From the NCBI RefSeq assembly GCF_029589495.1, contig NZ_JAAIVF010000006.1:186001-250000 (forward strand): 64,000 nt of DNA. Reading direction: 5' to 3'. The notes under the pieces are model-generated. The model worked only from the letters and a program-made list of their open reading frames with translations. It searched no databases and had not been told where the DNA came from. Within the stretch, counting starts at the first letter, position 1, and the number at the start of each line of letters is the position of its first letter. Source of the DNA: Speluncibacter jeojiensis (GTDB taxonomy: Bacteria; Actinomycetota; Actinomycetes; Mycobacteriales; Mycobacteriaceae). This document shows, piece by piece, positions 8,022 to 17,834 of the stretch. The position numbers were made by a program, and so were the translations under genes.

Positions 8022-8459
8022 GTGCCACTCTCCGAGCACGAGCAGCGAATGCTCGATGAGATCGAGAGCGCTCTCTACGCCGAGGATCCCAAGTTCGCAT
8101 CCCACGTCAAGGGTCGTCGATTCAGGACTCCGTCCAACAGGCGCCGTCTACAAGCGGTGACGGTCCTCGTTCTCGGGTTGGTGCTGTTGGTCCTGGGCGT
8201 GGCATTGCCACTCAAGCCGGGTGGCTTTCCGATAGTCAGCCTGATCGGCTTCATTGTCATGTTCGGCGGTGGCGTCATGCTTCTGCTCGGCGGTTCGCTG
8301 CGGCAGAAGGGTGGCGCGGGCCACGACGATGCCGGGCAGGTGTCGTCCGGTGGCCGAGGCCATGGTGGCCGCGGAAGAGGGAAGAACAAGGCCGGTGGCG
8401 GCTTCTCCTCACGGATGGAGGAGCGGTTCCGGAAGAGGTTCGAGCAGGACGATCACTGA
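8022..8459 (+). CDS. DUF3040 membrane protein (Rv2169c-like)
   Basis: A 145-aa small membrane protein. The N-terminus has the DUF3040 signature PLSEHEQRMLDEIESALYAE, with the ...DPKFA segment after it, then two closely spaced transmembrane helices (about 48-66 and 72-90), and a Gly/Arg/Lys-rich cytoplasmic tail. The family is common in Actinobacteria and typically sits upstream of mraZ, as here and in M. tuberculosis (Rv2169c); its function is unknown. The start is a GTG preceded by GGGGGAGG. A perfect terminator hairpin follows 30 bases after the stop, isolating it from the dcw cluster. Confidence 0.8.
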   Translation: MPLSEHEQRMLDEIESALYAEDPKFASHVKGRRFRTPSNRRRLQAVTVLVLGLVLLVLGVALPLKPGGFPIVSLIGFIVMFGGGVMLLLGGSLRQKGGAGHDDAGQVSSGGRGHGGRGRGKNKAGGGFSSRMEERFRKRFEQDDH

Positions 8460-8489
8460 TGCGTTCCTGACCCGGTAGTGAGCTGAACG

Positions 8490-8524
8490 GGCGCGGCACC
8501 CCGACATGGGGTGCCGCGCCTTTT
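8490..8524 (+). terminator. Rho-independent terminator after the DUF3040 gene
   Basis: A perfect 13-bp stem, GGCGCGGCACCCC (8490-8502) and its complement (8508-8520), closes a 5-base loop GACAT and is followed by TTTT. It separates the DUF3040 gene from mraZ. The next 300 bases (about 8525-8840) hold nothing I can recognise. Confidence 0.85.
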
Positions 8525-8850
8525 GCATGCCCGCCGGCGGTCGGCACGCGTCCGGGCGCGGGTTCGCATCGCGGGTGCCTCCACATCACCCCACCCGCCC
8601 CACCCACTTCACCCCACCGGCCGGACCGGCGCCTCGCCGGCACGCCCGGTCGACCCCGGGTCAGTGGCGGGCGCAGGTGTGTGACCTGGGCGAATGTGGA
8701 AGTCGACGTGTGCTGTCTTCGCTGCGGCCAGCCCGGGCCTGGCGGCTCGACGGCGTCGTGGTCGCGGTGCTGATTTTGTCCCCCACCTCATCCCACGGCG
8801 CTGACCTCTGGATATGACGTCGGCTTGTCCCGGACACGCCGTGTTTTGAA

Positions 8851-8881
8851 TTGCGGGTGGGGGAAAGTGGGGTAACGTGGT
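8851..8881 (+). promoter_or_regulatory. mraZ promoter with MraZ operator repeats
   Basis: Three repeats start exactly 10 bases apart: TGGG at 8858, TGGG at 8868 and TGGT at 8878. This is the arrangement known for MraZ operators (TGGGN units with 5-base spacers). A -10 element TAACGT (8873-8878) lies inside the array and TTGCGG (8851-8856) could be the -35 at 16-base spacing, so MraZ binding would block RNA polymerase and autoregulate the dcw operon. The implied leader is about 75 bases. Confidence 0.65.
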
Positions 8882-8959
8882 CCGCAGCGGAGAGCGGGGG
8901 TACTCGGCGGGGTTTCGGTCAGCCGAAATCTCGGAGGTGCTTCGGGCAGGAGGTGGCGA

Positions 8960-9391
8960 GTGTTCCTCGGCACCTACACGCCCAAGCTCGACGACAAGGG
9001 CCGGCTGACTCTGCCGGCGAAGTTTCGGGACACGCTTGCGGGAGGGCTGATGGTGACCAAGGGTCAAGATCACTGCCTGGCCGTGTATCCGCGTGACGCG
9101 TTCGTGGCGCTCGCACGGAAGGCCGCCGCGGCGCCGCGCACCAACCCCGAGGCGCGCGCGTTCGTTCGCGCACTGGCGGCCGGCACCGACGAACAGCACC
9201 CGGATGCACAGGGGCGGATCACGCTCTCCGTGGATCACCGCCGCTACGCCGGACTGTCCAAAGAGTGCGTCGTGACCGGCGCGGTCGACTTCCTCGAGAT
9301 CTGGGACGCGCAGGCGTGGCAGAACTACGTCGAGGAGAACGAAGAGAACTACTCGCAGGCCAAGGACGAATCGCTCGGCGGGATCTTCTAG
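8960..9391 (+). CDS. mraZ: Transcriptional regulator MraZ
   Basis: A 143-aa DNA-binding protein that represses the dcw cluster, acting as a ring-shaped oligomer. Two SpoVT-AbrB half-domains are visible: [17 protein letters not shown] near residues 6-22, and [20 protein letters not shown] near 79-98, each with the characteristic D-x-x-x-R pattern. The start is GTG with GGAGG upstream (MFLGTY, typical of the family). It is the first gene of the dcw cluster, and repeats fitting its own operator lie 80-100 bases upstream. A 152-base gap separates it from rsmH. Confidence 0.95.
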   Translation: MFLGTYTPKLDDKGRLTLPAKFRDTLAGGLMVTKGQDHCLAVYPRDAFVALARKAAAAPRTNPEARAFVRALAAGTDEQHPDAQGRITLSVDHRRYAGLSKECVVTGAVDFLEIWDAQAWQNYVEENEENYSQAKDESLGGIF

Positions 9392-9543
9392 CCGGCCGGC
9401 AGCGATTGCCGCGAGGCCTCTGCCCGACGGGGACCCTGACGCACTTCCCCAGCGCCAGGTTCGCCAATCGGACAGGGACCTCGAGGCATTCGCCTCGGAT
9501 CGGGACAGCACTGGACAGTCGGAACACGGATGCGGGAGCGGTG

Positions 9544-10557
9544 ATGGTCGACGGAGCCGGAGGAGAGGCGAACCCGGACAAAGGGTTCGGTCACATTCCG
9601 GTGCTGCTCATGCGGGCGGCCGAGTTGTTCGAGCCGACCCTGACCGCGCAGGGGGCGGACGGGGAAGGTGCGGTCCTCGTCGATGCGACGCTCGGGCTCG
9701 CCGGCCACTCCGAGTACTTCCTGCGCACGTATCCCGCGCTGCGGTTGGTCGGTCTGGATCGGGACCCGAACGCCCTGGACATCGCCCGGGCGCGACTCGC
9801 CCCGTACGCGGACCGGATCACGTTGGTGCAGACGCGATATGACGGCATCGCGCATGCGCTCGAGGTCGCCGGCCTTGTCGCGCGAGGCAGCGTCCAGGCC
9901 ATCCTCTTCGACCTCGGCGTCTCGTCCATGCAACTCGACGAGGCCGACCGCGGCTTCGCCTACTCGGTCGACGCGCCCCTGGACATGCGCATGGACCCGA
10001 CCCGCGGCCAGACCGCCGCGGACGTCCTCAACACGTACAGCAAGGGCGATCTGGCCCGCGTCCTGAGCACCTACGGCGAGGAGCGGTTCGCGGGAAAGAT
10101 TGCCGGGGAAGTGGTTCGGCGTCGTGCGAAGGAGCCGTTCATCACCAGCGGCCCTCTGGTCAAGCTGCTCTACGACACCATCCCCGCCGCGACCCGCCGG
10201 ACCGGCGGACATCCGGCCAAGCGCACCTTCCAGGCGCTGCGGGTCGAAGTCAACCGCGAGATGGAGTCGCTGGAGGCGGCCGTTCCGGCGGCACTGGAGG
10301 CGGTCGCGATCGGTGGGCGGGTCGCGTTCATGTCCTACCAGTCCATGGAAGACCGAATCGTCAAGCGGGCATTGGCCGCTCGGGCGAAGTCGACCAGTCC
10401 GGAAGGACTTCCGGTGGAGCTTCCCGGTCGCGGCCCGGAGTTCCGACTGGTCACCCGCGGCGCCGAGCGCGCATCGGAGCAGGAGATCGAAGACAATCCG
10501 CGAGCCGCGCCGGTGCGGCTGCGTTGTGCACAGCGAATCGCGTGGAGGTCGGCATGA
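9544..10557 (+). CDS. rsmH: 16S rRNA (cytosine1402-N4)-methyltransferase RsmH
   Basis: SAM-dependent methyltransferase (formerly MraW) that N4-methylates C1402 of 16S rRNA in the P site. The 337-aa protein starts with the family hallmark [18 protein letters not shown], followed by the SAM-binding [16 protein letters not shown] (about 43-58), and has the [18 protein letters not shown] segment near 225-242. The start is the ATG after GGGAGCGG; a GTG one codon earlier is equivalent. Its stop overlaps the ATG of the FtsL-like gene (ATGA), so translation is probably coupled. Confidence 0.93.
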   Translation: MVDGAGGEANPDKGFGHIPVLLMRAAELFEPTLTAQGADGEGAVLVDATLGLAGHSEYFLRTYPALRLVGLDRDPNALDIARARLAPYADRITLVQTRYDGIAHALEVAGLVARGSVQAILFDLGVSSMQLDEADRGFAYSVDAPLDMRMDPTRGQTAADVLNTYSKGDLARVLSTYGEERFAGKIAGEVVRRRAKEPFITSGPLVKLLYDTIPAATRRTGGHPAKRTFQALRVEVNREMESLEAAVPAALEAVAIGGRVAFMSYQSMEDRIVKRALAARAKSTSPEGLPVELPGRGPEFRLVTRGAERASEQEIEDNPRAAPVRLRCAQRIAWRSA

Positions 10558-11501
10558 GCGTTTCGGTAGGCGACGAACTGAACGTCACCGCACCGGCACA
10601 CCCCGGACGTCGGTCCGGCGAGGGTGCCACCCGCACGCCGACGCGGGCACCGGGGCGAGGGCGGCGTGAGCGCCGCGGAAACGGTGTGCCCCAGGGTCGT
10701 TCGACTGCCGCTCAGCGCGCATACGAGCGTCGCGTGCAGCGGACCGGGGGCGGTCGCCGGGCCGATCGTGCGCCGCACGAGCGGGGACCGCGGATGTTCG
10801 CCAGGCGAGTTCCCTTCGTGGTCTTGGTCATTGCGCTGCTGACGGTGGGCATGGGGCTCACGCTCTGGCTGACAACGACCTCCGCGGAACAGTCGTACGA
10901 ACTGAGCGCGCAGAACGCGACCAACCAGAATCTGCAGGAGAAGAAGGCGACGCTGGAGAAGGCGGTGGCCGCCGGCAACTCCGCGCCCGTGCTCGCGCAG
11001 AAGGCCGCCGCGCTGGGCATGGTGCCGACAATGAACGTTGCGCGGATCGTGGTGGGCGCCGACGGCGTCGCGCGCGTCGAGGGCAAGCCCGCGGCCGCGA
11101 CCGGTCCGGCGGCGCCGGCGTTGAACCGTCCGGCGGGCAGCGCACCGATCGTCATCCAGCCGGCCCCGGTGCCGGGACGTCCGGCGGCGCCGGCCCCCGG
11201 TCCGACCGGATTGCCGCTCGCGGTCGCACCCGCCGCGCCCGCCGCCGGTGCGCCGGCCCCCGCCCCGGGGACGGCCGTCGTGCCCGGTCCGACCGGGCTG
11301 CCCGTCGCCGCCGCTCCGGCCCCGGCCCCTGCGGCTCCGGCCCCCGCGGCAGCGGCGCCGGCCCCCGCGCCGGCTGCTCCCGCCCCGGCGGCGCGCCAGG
11401 CCGCAGCTCCCGCACCTGCGCCCGCCCAGGGTGAACAATCGGTGCCCGTGAACACGTTGCCGCCCGTGCTGACCGGACCGCTCGCGACAGGGCAGCCGTG
11501 A
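10554..11501 (+). CDS. FtsL-like septum formation protein (Rv2164c-type)
   Basis: A 315-aa bitopic membrane protein occupying the ftsL position. A basic, Arg/Gly-rich cytoplasmic N-terminus (about 1-82) is followed by one transmembrane helix (about 84-105, [20 protein letters not shown]), then a short coiled coil with [20 protein letters not shown], and a long Ala/Pro-rich extracytoplasmic tail (about 180-315). FtsL/FtsB-type proteins link FtsQ to FtsW-FtsI. The tail is much longer than in Gram-negative FtsL but is typical of Rv2164c relatives. The ATG overlaps the rsmH stop by 4 bases, and its own TGA overlaps the ftsI GTG. Confidence 0.8.
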   Translation: MSVSVGDELNVTAPAHPGRRSGEGATRTPTRAPGRGRRERRGNGVPQGRSTAAQRAYERRVQRTGGGRRADRAPHERGPRMFARRVPFVVLVIALLTVGMGLTLWLTTTSAEQSYELSAQNATNQNLQEKKATLEKAVAAGNSAPVLAQKAAALGMVPTMNVARIVVGADGVARVEGKPAAATGPAAPALNRPAGSAPIVIQPAPVPGRPAAPAPGPTGLPLAVAPAAPAAGAPAPAPGTAVVPGPTGLPVAAAPAPAPAAPAPAAAAPAPAPAAPAPAARQAAAPAPAPAQGEQSVPVNTLPPVLTGPLATGQP

Positions 11502-13480
11502 GCCCTGCCCCCGGTGGACCACGGCGCCCCGGCGCCGCCCGCGGCACCCCCGCCACGCGTGGCCGGGGTGCCGCGCCGCGCCCGGGCCCCGGCCGTCCGA
11601 AACCCGCCGCGCGCAAGCGTGCGCCCCGGCGGACGGCCTCCTTCCACTTCCGGTTCAAGGCCGGGCGTCTGGTGATGCTGGGGGCGCTCGGCCTGGCGCT
11701 GCTCCAACTGATCTGGATCCAGGGCGTGCAGGCGCCGCAGCTGTCGGCGGAATCCGCCAGCCAACGCACGACCACGCTGGTGTTGCCGGCCATGCGCGGC
11801 ACCATCGAGGACGCCTCCGGCAAACCGCTGGCCTACACGCTCGAGGCCAAGGCGCTGACCTTCCAGCCGATCCGGGTCCGCAAGGAGTTGCAGGCGGCCT
11901 GGGAGAAGAGCCAGCAGGACAAGAGTCAGCAGGCACAGAACACCGCCGCCACCGCGCAGCCGGTGGTCCCGAAGCCCGAGGACCGGATCAAGGAGATCGC
12001 CAAGGGCATCCACGACGTGCTCGGCGATGCCGCCCCCGAGCAGGATCTGCTGGACAAGATGAACAGCAAGACGACCTTCGTCTACCTGGTCCGCAACGTC
12101 GATCCGGCGAAGGCGACGCAGATCACCGACAAGTTCGACGAGGTGGGTGCCGAGCGGCAGGACATCCGCGAATACCCGGGTGGCTCACTCGCGGCGAACA
12201 TCGTCGGGGCGACCGGATGGGACGGGCACGGTCTGATCGGCATGGAGAGTTCCATGGACTCCACGCTCGCCGGTACGAACGGCTCGCGCACCTACGACCG
12301 TGGCTCCGACGGCGCGGTGATCCCCGGCAGCGTGCGCGACGTGCAACCGGCGATCAACGGCTCGACGGTGCAACTGACCATCGACTCCGATCTGCAGTAC
12401 TACGTGCAGCAGCAGGTGCAGGAGGCGAAGAACAAGTCCGGCGCGAAGGACGTCTCCGCGGTCGTGATGGACTCGAAGACCGGTGAGGTCATGGCGATGG
12501 CCAACGACGACACCTTCAACCCGGCCAACGGTCTCGCAGACATCAGCAACAAGGGCGCCGAACTCGGCGACCTCCCGGTGACCACGCCCTTCGAGCCCGG
12601 ATCGGTCAACAAGATCGTCACCGCCGCCGCGGCCATCCAGTACGGCGTCACCACGCCGGAGGAGGTGCTGCAGGTCCCCGGCGAGTACTACATGGACGGA
12701 CTGAAGATCCACGACGACTGGTCGCACGGCGTGGCGCCGTACACGACGACCGGCGTCTTCGCGAAGTCCTCCAACATCGGCACGCTGATGCTCGCCAAGC
12801 GGGTCGGCATGCAGCGCTACGACGATCTGCTGAAAAAGTTCGGCATCGGCGAGCGGACCGGGATCGGTCTGCCCGGCGAGAGCGCCGGCTACGTGCCGCC
12901 GTTCGACCAGTGGCAGCACGGTACCTTCGCGAACGTGCCGATCGGCCAGGGCCTGTCGATGACGCTGCTGCAGATGACCGGCATGTACCAGGCGATTGCG
13001 AACAACGGCCTGCGCATCCCGCCCCGGATCGTCAAGGACGTCATCGCGCCGGACGGCAGCAAGACCACGCCGCCCGCGCCGGAGGGCGTCCAGGTGGTCA
13101 GCCCGCAGACGGCGACCACGGTACGCGACATGTTCCGGTCCATCGTCCAGAACGACGGCTGGAACCAGCGGGGCACCGGCGTCGCGGCCGCGGTCACCGG
13201 GTATCAGATCGCCGGCAAGACGGGCACGGCGCAGCAGTTCAACCAGGCCTGCCACTGCTACTACCAGTCGAAGTACTGGATCAACTTCGCGGGCATCGCG
13301 CCGGCGGACAATCCGCGCTTCGTGGTCGGGATCATGATGGACGCCCCCGACCGGAGCTCCGACGGCTCCGGCGGGCAGTCCGCCGCACCGCTGTTCCACA
13401 ACATCGCGGCGTGGCTCCTGCAGCGCGACCAGGTCCCGCTCTCGCCCCCGGCGCCGAAGATGCTGCTCGAGGCCGACTGA
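11498..13480 (+). CDS. ftsI: Septal peptidoglycan transpeptidase FtsI (PbpB)
   Basis: Class B penicillin-binding protein that cross-links septal peptidoglycan with FtsW. The 660-aa protein has a basic Pro-rich cytoplasmic tail, a single membrane helix (about 52-72), a PBP dimer/pedestal domain, and a transpeptidase domain with all three active-site motifs: S369-V-N-K (catalytic Ser), SSN near 424, and K574-T-G-T. The mycobacterial orthologue is pbpB, Rv2163c. The GTG start overlaps the preceding stop (GTGA). An 80-base gap to murE contains an apparent internal promoter. Confidence 0.95.
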   Translation: MSPAPGGPRRPGAARGTPATRGRGAAPRPGPGRPKPAARKRAPRRTASFHFRFKAGRLVMLGALGLALLQLIWIQGVQAPQLSAESASQRTTTLVLPAMRGTIEDASGKPLAYTLEAKALTFQPIRVRKELQAAWEKSQQDKSQQAQNTAATAQPVVPKPEDRIKEIAKGIHDVLGDAAPEQDLLDKMNSKTTFVYLVRNVDPAKATQITDKFDEVGAERQDIREYPGGSLAANIVGATGWDGHGLIGMESSMDSTLAGTNGSRTYDRGSDGAVIPGSVRDVQPAINGSTVQLTIDSDLQYYVQQQVQEAKNKSGAKDVSAVVMDSKTGEVMAMANDDTFNPANGLADISNKGAELGDLPVTTPFEPGSVNKIVTAAAAIQYGVTTPEEVLQVPGEYYMDGLKIHDDWSHGVAPYTTTGVFAKSSNIGTLMLAKRVGMQRYDDLLKKFGIGERTGIGLPGESAGYVPPFDQWQHGTFANVPIGQGLSMTLLQMTGMYQAIANNGLRIPPRIVKDVIAPDGSKTTPPAPEGVQVVSPQTATTVRDMFRSIVQNDGWNQRGTGVAAAVTGYQIAGKTGTAQQFNQACHCYYQSKYWINFAGIAPADNPRFVVGIMMDAPDRSSDGSGGQSAAPLFHNIAAWLLQRDQVPLSPPAPKMLLEAD

Positions 13481-13546
13481 CCGCGAACAGATCACGCCCA
13501 GGTCACGGACGGGTGGCGGAGGTTCGGTCCGATCGGTGGTGGTCGG

Positions 13547-13552
13547 TAATCT
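13547..13552 (+). promoter_or_regulatory. Putative internal promoter (-10) of murE
   Basis: TAATCT fits TANNNT and ends eight bases before the GTG at 13561, which would give a leaderless murE transcript inside the dcw cluster. A weak -35 candidate, TTCGGT, lies at 13523-13528. Confidence 0.45.
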
Positions 13553-13560
13553 GACTCGAC

Positions 13561-15189
13561 GTGCCAGCCGCCGACGAAACCGAAAGGAGCCTCGCCCAGG
13601 TGCCTGCCGTCATACCCGCCGGTCCGCTGCGCCCGCAGCGCCCGCCACGGACCCCGATCGCGGGGCTCGCTCAGCTCACCGGTGCGCAACTGGCGTCCGG
13701 ATCCGAACAGACCGAGGTCACCGGGGTGGCCCTGCGCGCGCAGGACATCCAGGTCGGTGACCTGTTCGCAGCGTTGCCGGGTGCGCACGCGCACGGCGCG
13801 GACTTCGTCGGCCAGGCCGTCGAGCGCGGGGCCGTGGCTGTCCTGACCGACCCAGCCGGTCTGGAGCGGGTCGCGGCGGCATCGCCCGGCACCGCCGGCC
13901 CGGTCGCCGTGCTGGTGCACCCGGACCCGCGGACCGTCCTCGGCGAGGTGTCGGCACGGATCTACGGCAACCCGTCCGAGCGGCTGCAGCTGATCGGGAT
14001 CACCGGCACCGCAGGGAAGACGACCACCGCCTACCTCGTCGAGGGCGGGCTGATAGCCGCGGGACGGACCCCCGGGCTGATCGGCACCGTCGAGACCAGG
14101 GTGGGCGGGCGACGCGTGCCCAGCGCGCTGACGACACCGGAGGCCCCCGGGCTGCAGGCGCTGCTCGCGCTGATGTCGGAGCAGGGTGTCGACACGGTGG
14201 TCATGGAGGTCTCCAGTCATGCGCTCGCGCTCGGGCGGGTCGACGGGACGCGGTTCGCGGTCGGCGGATTCACCAATCTGTCGCAGGACCACCTCGACTT
14301 CCACCCGACGTTGGAGGACTACTTCCTGACCAAGTCCCGGCTGTTCGATCCGGCCTCGACGGTGCACGCCGCCAGGTCCGTGGTCTGCGTCGACGACCAC
14401 TGGGGAGCCCGGATGGCCCGGATCGCCGGACCCGGCGCGGTCACGGTCGCCACCGGGGAACTGGAGGCCGACTGGACCGCCGGTCCGCCGCGGACCGAGC
14501 AGGCCGGCACCCAGCGGTTCACGGTTGCCGCCCCCGACCGTGCCGCCCTCGAGGTCGAGATCAGACTGCCCGGCCGGTACAACGTGGCCAACGCCCTGCT
14601 CGCGGTCGCGCTGCTCGACGCCGCCGGCGTCGATCCGGAGGCGGCCGCGCCGGGCCTGTCGCGGGTCGACGTGCCGGGCCGGGTCGAACGGGTCGAGCGT
14701 GGTCAGCCGTTCCTGGCGGTCGTCGACTACGCGCACAAGCCGGCAGCGCTCGAGGCGGTCATCGCCACGCTGCGCGGGCAGTGCGCCGGGCGGCTCGCGG
14801 TGGTCGTCGGCGCGGGCGGCGATCGGGACTCCGGCAAGCGCGCGGTGATGGGCGAGGTGGCCGCGCGCGGCGCCGAGTTACTCATCGTCACCGACGACAA
14901 CCCGCGCAGCGAGGACCCGGCACTGATCCGGTCCGCGCTGCTCGCCGGGGCGGCCGAGGTGCCCGCGCCGCTGCGCGCGGAGGTGCGCGAGATCGGTGAC
15001 CGGGCGGCGGCGATCGAGGCGGCCGTCGTCTGGGCCCGCCCCGGCGACGTCGTGCTGATCGCCGGCAAGGGACACGAGGCCGGACAGGAGATCTCCGGCG
15101 TCAAGCACCCGTTCGACGACCGTGAGGTGCTGGCGACGGCACTCGAGCGGGCACACGGGACAGATCAAGAAGATGAGTGGGTGCGGTAA
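13561..15189 (+). CDS. murE: UDP-MurNAc-L-Ala-D-Glu:meso-DAP ligase MurE
   Basis: Cytoplasmic ATP-dependent ligase adding the third stem residue. The 542-aa protein has the P-loop [17 protein letters not shown] (K153), a Mur central domain with [14 protein letters not shown], and the C-terminal specificity motif D446-N-P-R449. DNPR indicates meso-diaminopimelate rather than lysine, as expected for this order. Two starts are possible: the GTG at 13561, eight bases after TAATCT, and an in-frame GTG at 13600 preceded by AAGGAG with 10-base spacing. Both could be used, from internal and read-through transcripts respectively. The stop abuts the murF start. Confidence 0.93.
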   Translation: MPAADETERSLAQVPAVIPAGPLRPQRPPRTPIAGLAQLTGAQLASGSEQTEVTGVALRAQDIQVGDLFAALPGAHAHGADFVGQAVERGAVAVLTDPAGLERVAAASPGTAGPVAVLVHPDPRTVLGEVSARIYGNPSERLQLIGITGTAGKTTTAYLVEGGLIAAGRTPGLIGTVETRVGGRRVPSALTTPEAPGLQALLALMSEQGVDTVVMEVSSHALALGRVDGTRFAVGGFTNLSQDHLDFHPTLEDYFLTKSRLFDPASTVHAARSVVCVDDHWGARMARIAGPGAVTVATGELEADWTAGPPRTEQAGTQRFTVAAPDRAALEVEIRLPGRYNVANALLAVALLDAAGVDPEAAAPGLSRVDVPGRVERVERGQPFLAVVDYAHKPAALEAVIATLRGQCAGRLAVVVGAGGDRDSGKRAVMGEVAARGAELLIVTDDNPRSEDPALIRSALLAGAAEVPAPLRAEVREIGDRAAAIEAAVVWARPGDVVLIAGKGHEAGQEISGVKHPFDDREVLATALERAHGTDQEDEWVR

Positions 15190-16758
15190 GTGATTTCGTT
15201 GACGTTGGCCCGGATCGCGGAGATCGTGGGCGGCAGGTTGGTCGATGTCGCCGACCCGCAGGTGCAGGTGACCGGCGCGGTCGAGTTCGACTCGCGAAGG
15301 GTCACCGAGGGCGGGCTGTTCCTGGCGTTGCCCGGCGCCCGCGCCGACGGCCACGACCACGCCGCGGCCGCCGTCGCGGCCGGCGCGGTCGCCGTGCTGG
15401 CGGCCCGGCCGGTCGGGGTTCCCGCAGTGGTGGTCGACCCGCTACCCGCCGGGGACACCGGCGCGATGGCGCTCGAACACGACACGGACGGCTCGGGTGC
15501 GGCGGTGCTGGCGGCGCTCGGCAAGCTGGCCCACCACAGCGTGACCGCACTCGCCGCCACCACCGGACTGACCATCGTCGGCGTCACGGGCTCGTCGGGA
15601 AAGACCTCGACCAAGGACCTGATCGCCGCCGTCCTGGAGCCGCTCGGACCGGTCGTCGCACCGCCCGGATCGTTCAACAACGAACTGGGCCACCCGTGGA
15701 CCGCGCTGCGCGCCGACGAGCAGACCCGGCACCTCGTGCTGGAGATGTCGGCGCGCCACCGCGGCAACATCGCCGCACTGGCCGAGATCGCCCCGCCGCG
15801 CATCGGGGTGGTGCTCAATGTCGGCACCGCGCACCTCGGCGAGTTCGGCTCGCGCGAGGCGATCGCCGCGACCAAGGGCGAGCTGGCCGAGGCGCTGCCG
15901 TCCGCGGCCGACGGGGGAGTGGCGGTGCTCAACGCCGACGACCCGCTGGTGGCGGCGATGGCCGGCCGCACCGCGGCCCGGGTCGTGCGGGTCGGGCAGT
16001 CCGAGGCGGCCGACGTGCGCGCCACCGACATCCACCTCGACGACCTGGCCCGCGCCTCCTTCACGATGATCACCCAGGCCGGGACCGCCCCGGTCACGCT
16101 CGCCGTGCACGGCGAGCACCAGGTGGGCAACGCGCTCGCGGCCGCGGCGGTCGCGCTCGAATGCGGCGCCGGCCTCGAGCAGATCGTCGCCGCGCTCGCC
16201 GCGGCGGGACCGGTGTCGGCACGGCGCATGGAGGTGACCACCCGCGCCGACGGGGTCACCGTGATCAACGACTCGTACAACGCCAACCCCGATTCGGTGC
16301 GCGCGGCGCTCAAGGCGCTGGTGTCGATGGCCCGCACCGGTCGAGAGCGCGACGGGACCTTCCGCAGGACCTGGGCGGTGATCGGAGAGATGGGCGAGCT
16401 CGGGGACGAGTCGGTCATCGAGCACGACCGGGTCGGTCGGTATGCGGTGCGCATCGACGTCAGCAAGCTGGTCATCGTCGGCACCGGACGGCCCTCGCAC
16501 GCGCTGCACCAGGGCGCGGTCATGGAGGGCTCCTGGGGAGACGAGGCGACACTCGTTCCCGACGCCGACGCGGCCGTCGCGCTGCTGGCCGACGAGGTCG
16601 CCCCCAGCGATCTGGTGTTGGTCAAGGCCTCGCAGGCGGTCGGTTTGTGGAAGGTGGCCGAGGCCCTGTTGGATCAGGGTCCGGCCGATCAAGATCATTC
16701 GAGTTCCACGGATCGCGGCCGACTCGATCGGGACGACACGACGGAGGGGCGGCAGTGA
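15190..16758 (+). CDS. murF: UDP-MurNAc-tripeptide:D-Ala-D-Ala ligase MurF
   Basis: Adds the D-Ala-D-Ala dipeptide to complete UDP-MurNAc-pentapeptide. The 522-aa protein shows the Mur-ligase fold: [20 protein letters not shown] (P-loop near residues 134-140), the [15 protein letters not shown] segment, a central [21 protein letters not shown] region, and the C-terminal [17 protein letters not shown] motif. The GTG start directly follows the murE TAA, and the TGA overlaps the mraY GTG (GTGA). Codon use and composition match the neighbours. Confidence 0.95.
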   Translation: MISLTLARIAEIVGGRLVDVADPQVQVTGAVEFDSRRVTEGGLFLALPGARADGHDHAAAAVAAGAVAVLAARPVGVPAVVVDPLPAGDTGAMALEHDTDGSGAAVLAALGKLAHHSVTALAATTGLTIVGVTGSSGKTSTKDLIAAVLEPLGPVVAPPGSFNNELGHPWTALRADEQTRHLVLEMSARHRGNIAALAEIAPPRIGVVLNVGTAHLGEFGSREAIAATKGELAEALPSAADGGVAVLNADDPLVAAMAGRTAARVVRVGQSEAADVRATDIHLDDLARASFTMITQAGTAPVTLAVHGEHQVGNALAAAAVALECGAGLEQIVAALAAAGPVSARRMEVTTRADGVTVINDSYNANPDSVRAALKALVSMARTGRERDGTFRRTWAVIGEMGELGDESVIEHDRVGRYAVRIDVSKLVIVGTGRPSHALHQGAVMEGSWGDEATLVPDADAAVALLADEVAPSDLVLVKASQAVGLWKVAEALLDQGPADQDHSSSTDRGRLDRDDTTEGRQ

Positions 16759-17834
16759 GACAGATTCTCTTCGCGGGAGGGATCGGGCTGGCCGTCGCCA
16801 TCCTGCTCACGCCGCTGCTCATCAAGATCTTCTCCCGGCAGGGCTTCGGCCAGGAGATCCGCTCCGAGGGGCCGGACAGCCACAAGTCCAAGCGCGGCAC
16901 CCCCACGATGGGCGGTGTCGCGATCCTCGCCGGCCTGTGGGCGGGGTACTGGGGTTCGCACCTGATCGGCGTCGGCTTCCACGCGGACGGGCCGTCGGTG
17001 TCCGGGCTGCTGGTGCTCGGCCTGGCCACGGTACTCGGCGGGGTCGGGTTCCTCGACGACTTCCTCAAGATCCGCAAGCAGCGCAACCTGGGCCTGAACA
17101 AGACCGCCAAGACGATCGGTCAGCTGATCGCCGCGGTGCTGTTCGGCGTGTTGGTCTTGCAGTTCACCAACTCGAACGGCCTGGCGCCGGCGAGCACCTC
17201 GCTGTCGTACGTGCGCGACATCAGCACACTCACCATGGGCAGCGTGATCTTCGTGGTCTTCTGCCTGCTGCTGGTCAGCGCGTGGTCGAACGCGGTCAAC
17301 TTCACCGACGGACTGGACGGGCTCGCGGCCGGCGCGATGGCGATGGTCACCGGCGCCTACGTCATCATCACCTTCTGGCAGTACCGCTACTCGTGCTCGA
17401 CCGCCCCCGATCCGGGCTGTTACCACGTGCGCGACCCGCTCGACCTGGCGTTGATCGCGGCCGCCGCGGGCGGGGCGTGCATCGGATTCCTGTGGTGGAA
17501 CGCCGCCCCCGCGAAGATCTTCATGGGTGACACCGGGTCGCTCGCGCTCGGTGGCCTGCTCGCCGGCCTGTCGGTGACGACCAAGACCGAGTTGCTGGCC
17601 GTCGTGATCGGTGCGCTGTTCGTGGCCGAGGCCGCGTCGGTGGTCATCCAGATCGCCGTGTTCCGCACCAGCCGTCGCCGGGTGTTCCGGATGGCGCCGT
17701 TCCATCATCACTTCGAGCTCGGCGGCTGGGCCGAGACGACGGTGATCATCAGATTCTGGCTGCTCTCGGCGATCTCCTGTGCGCTCGGGCTGGCCCTGTT
17801 CTACGGGGAGTTCCTCTCCGCAATCGGCCAGTGA
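16755..17834 (+). CDS. mraY: Phospho-MurNAc-pentapeptide translocase MraY
   Basis: Integral membrane enzyme that transfers phospho-MurNAc-pentapeptide to undecaprenyl phosphate, making lipid I. The 359-aa protein has about ten membrane helices and the known catalytic features: GFLDDFLKI (the Asp pair near 102), [10 protein letters not shown] near 182-191, F-M-G-D259-T-G-S, and the His motif PFHHHFEL near 315-322. The GTG start overlaps the murF stop and has GGAGGGG nearby. The stop overlaps the murD GTG. Confidence 0.96.
   Translation: MRQILFAGGIGLAVAILLTPLLIKIFSRQGFGQEIRSEGPDSHKSKRGTPTMGGVAILAGLWAGYWGSHLIGVGFHADGPSVSGLLVLGLATVLGGVGFLDDFLKIRKQRNLGLNKTAKTIGQLIAAVLFGVLVLQFTNSNGLAPASTSLSYVRDISTLTMGSVIFVVFCLLLVSAWSNAVNFTDGLDGLAAGAMAMVTGAYVIITFWQYRYSCSTAPDPGCYHVRDPLDLALIAAAAGGACIGFLWWNAAPAKIFMGDTGSLALGGLLAGLSVTTKTELLAVVIGALFVAEAASVVIQIAVFRTSRRRVFRMAPFHHHFELGGWAETTVIIRFWLLSAISCALGLALFYGEFLSAIGQ

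Noticed and set aside
8506-8817. A 103-codon open frame on the plus strand between DUF3040 and mraZ
   Set aside because: It begins inside a perfect terminator stem, has no ribosome site, and its composition (Pro/His/Arg-rich) is typical of random high-GC frames.
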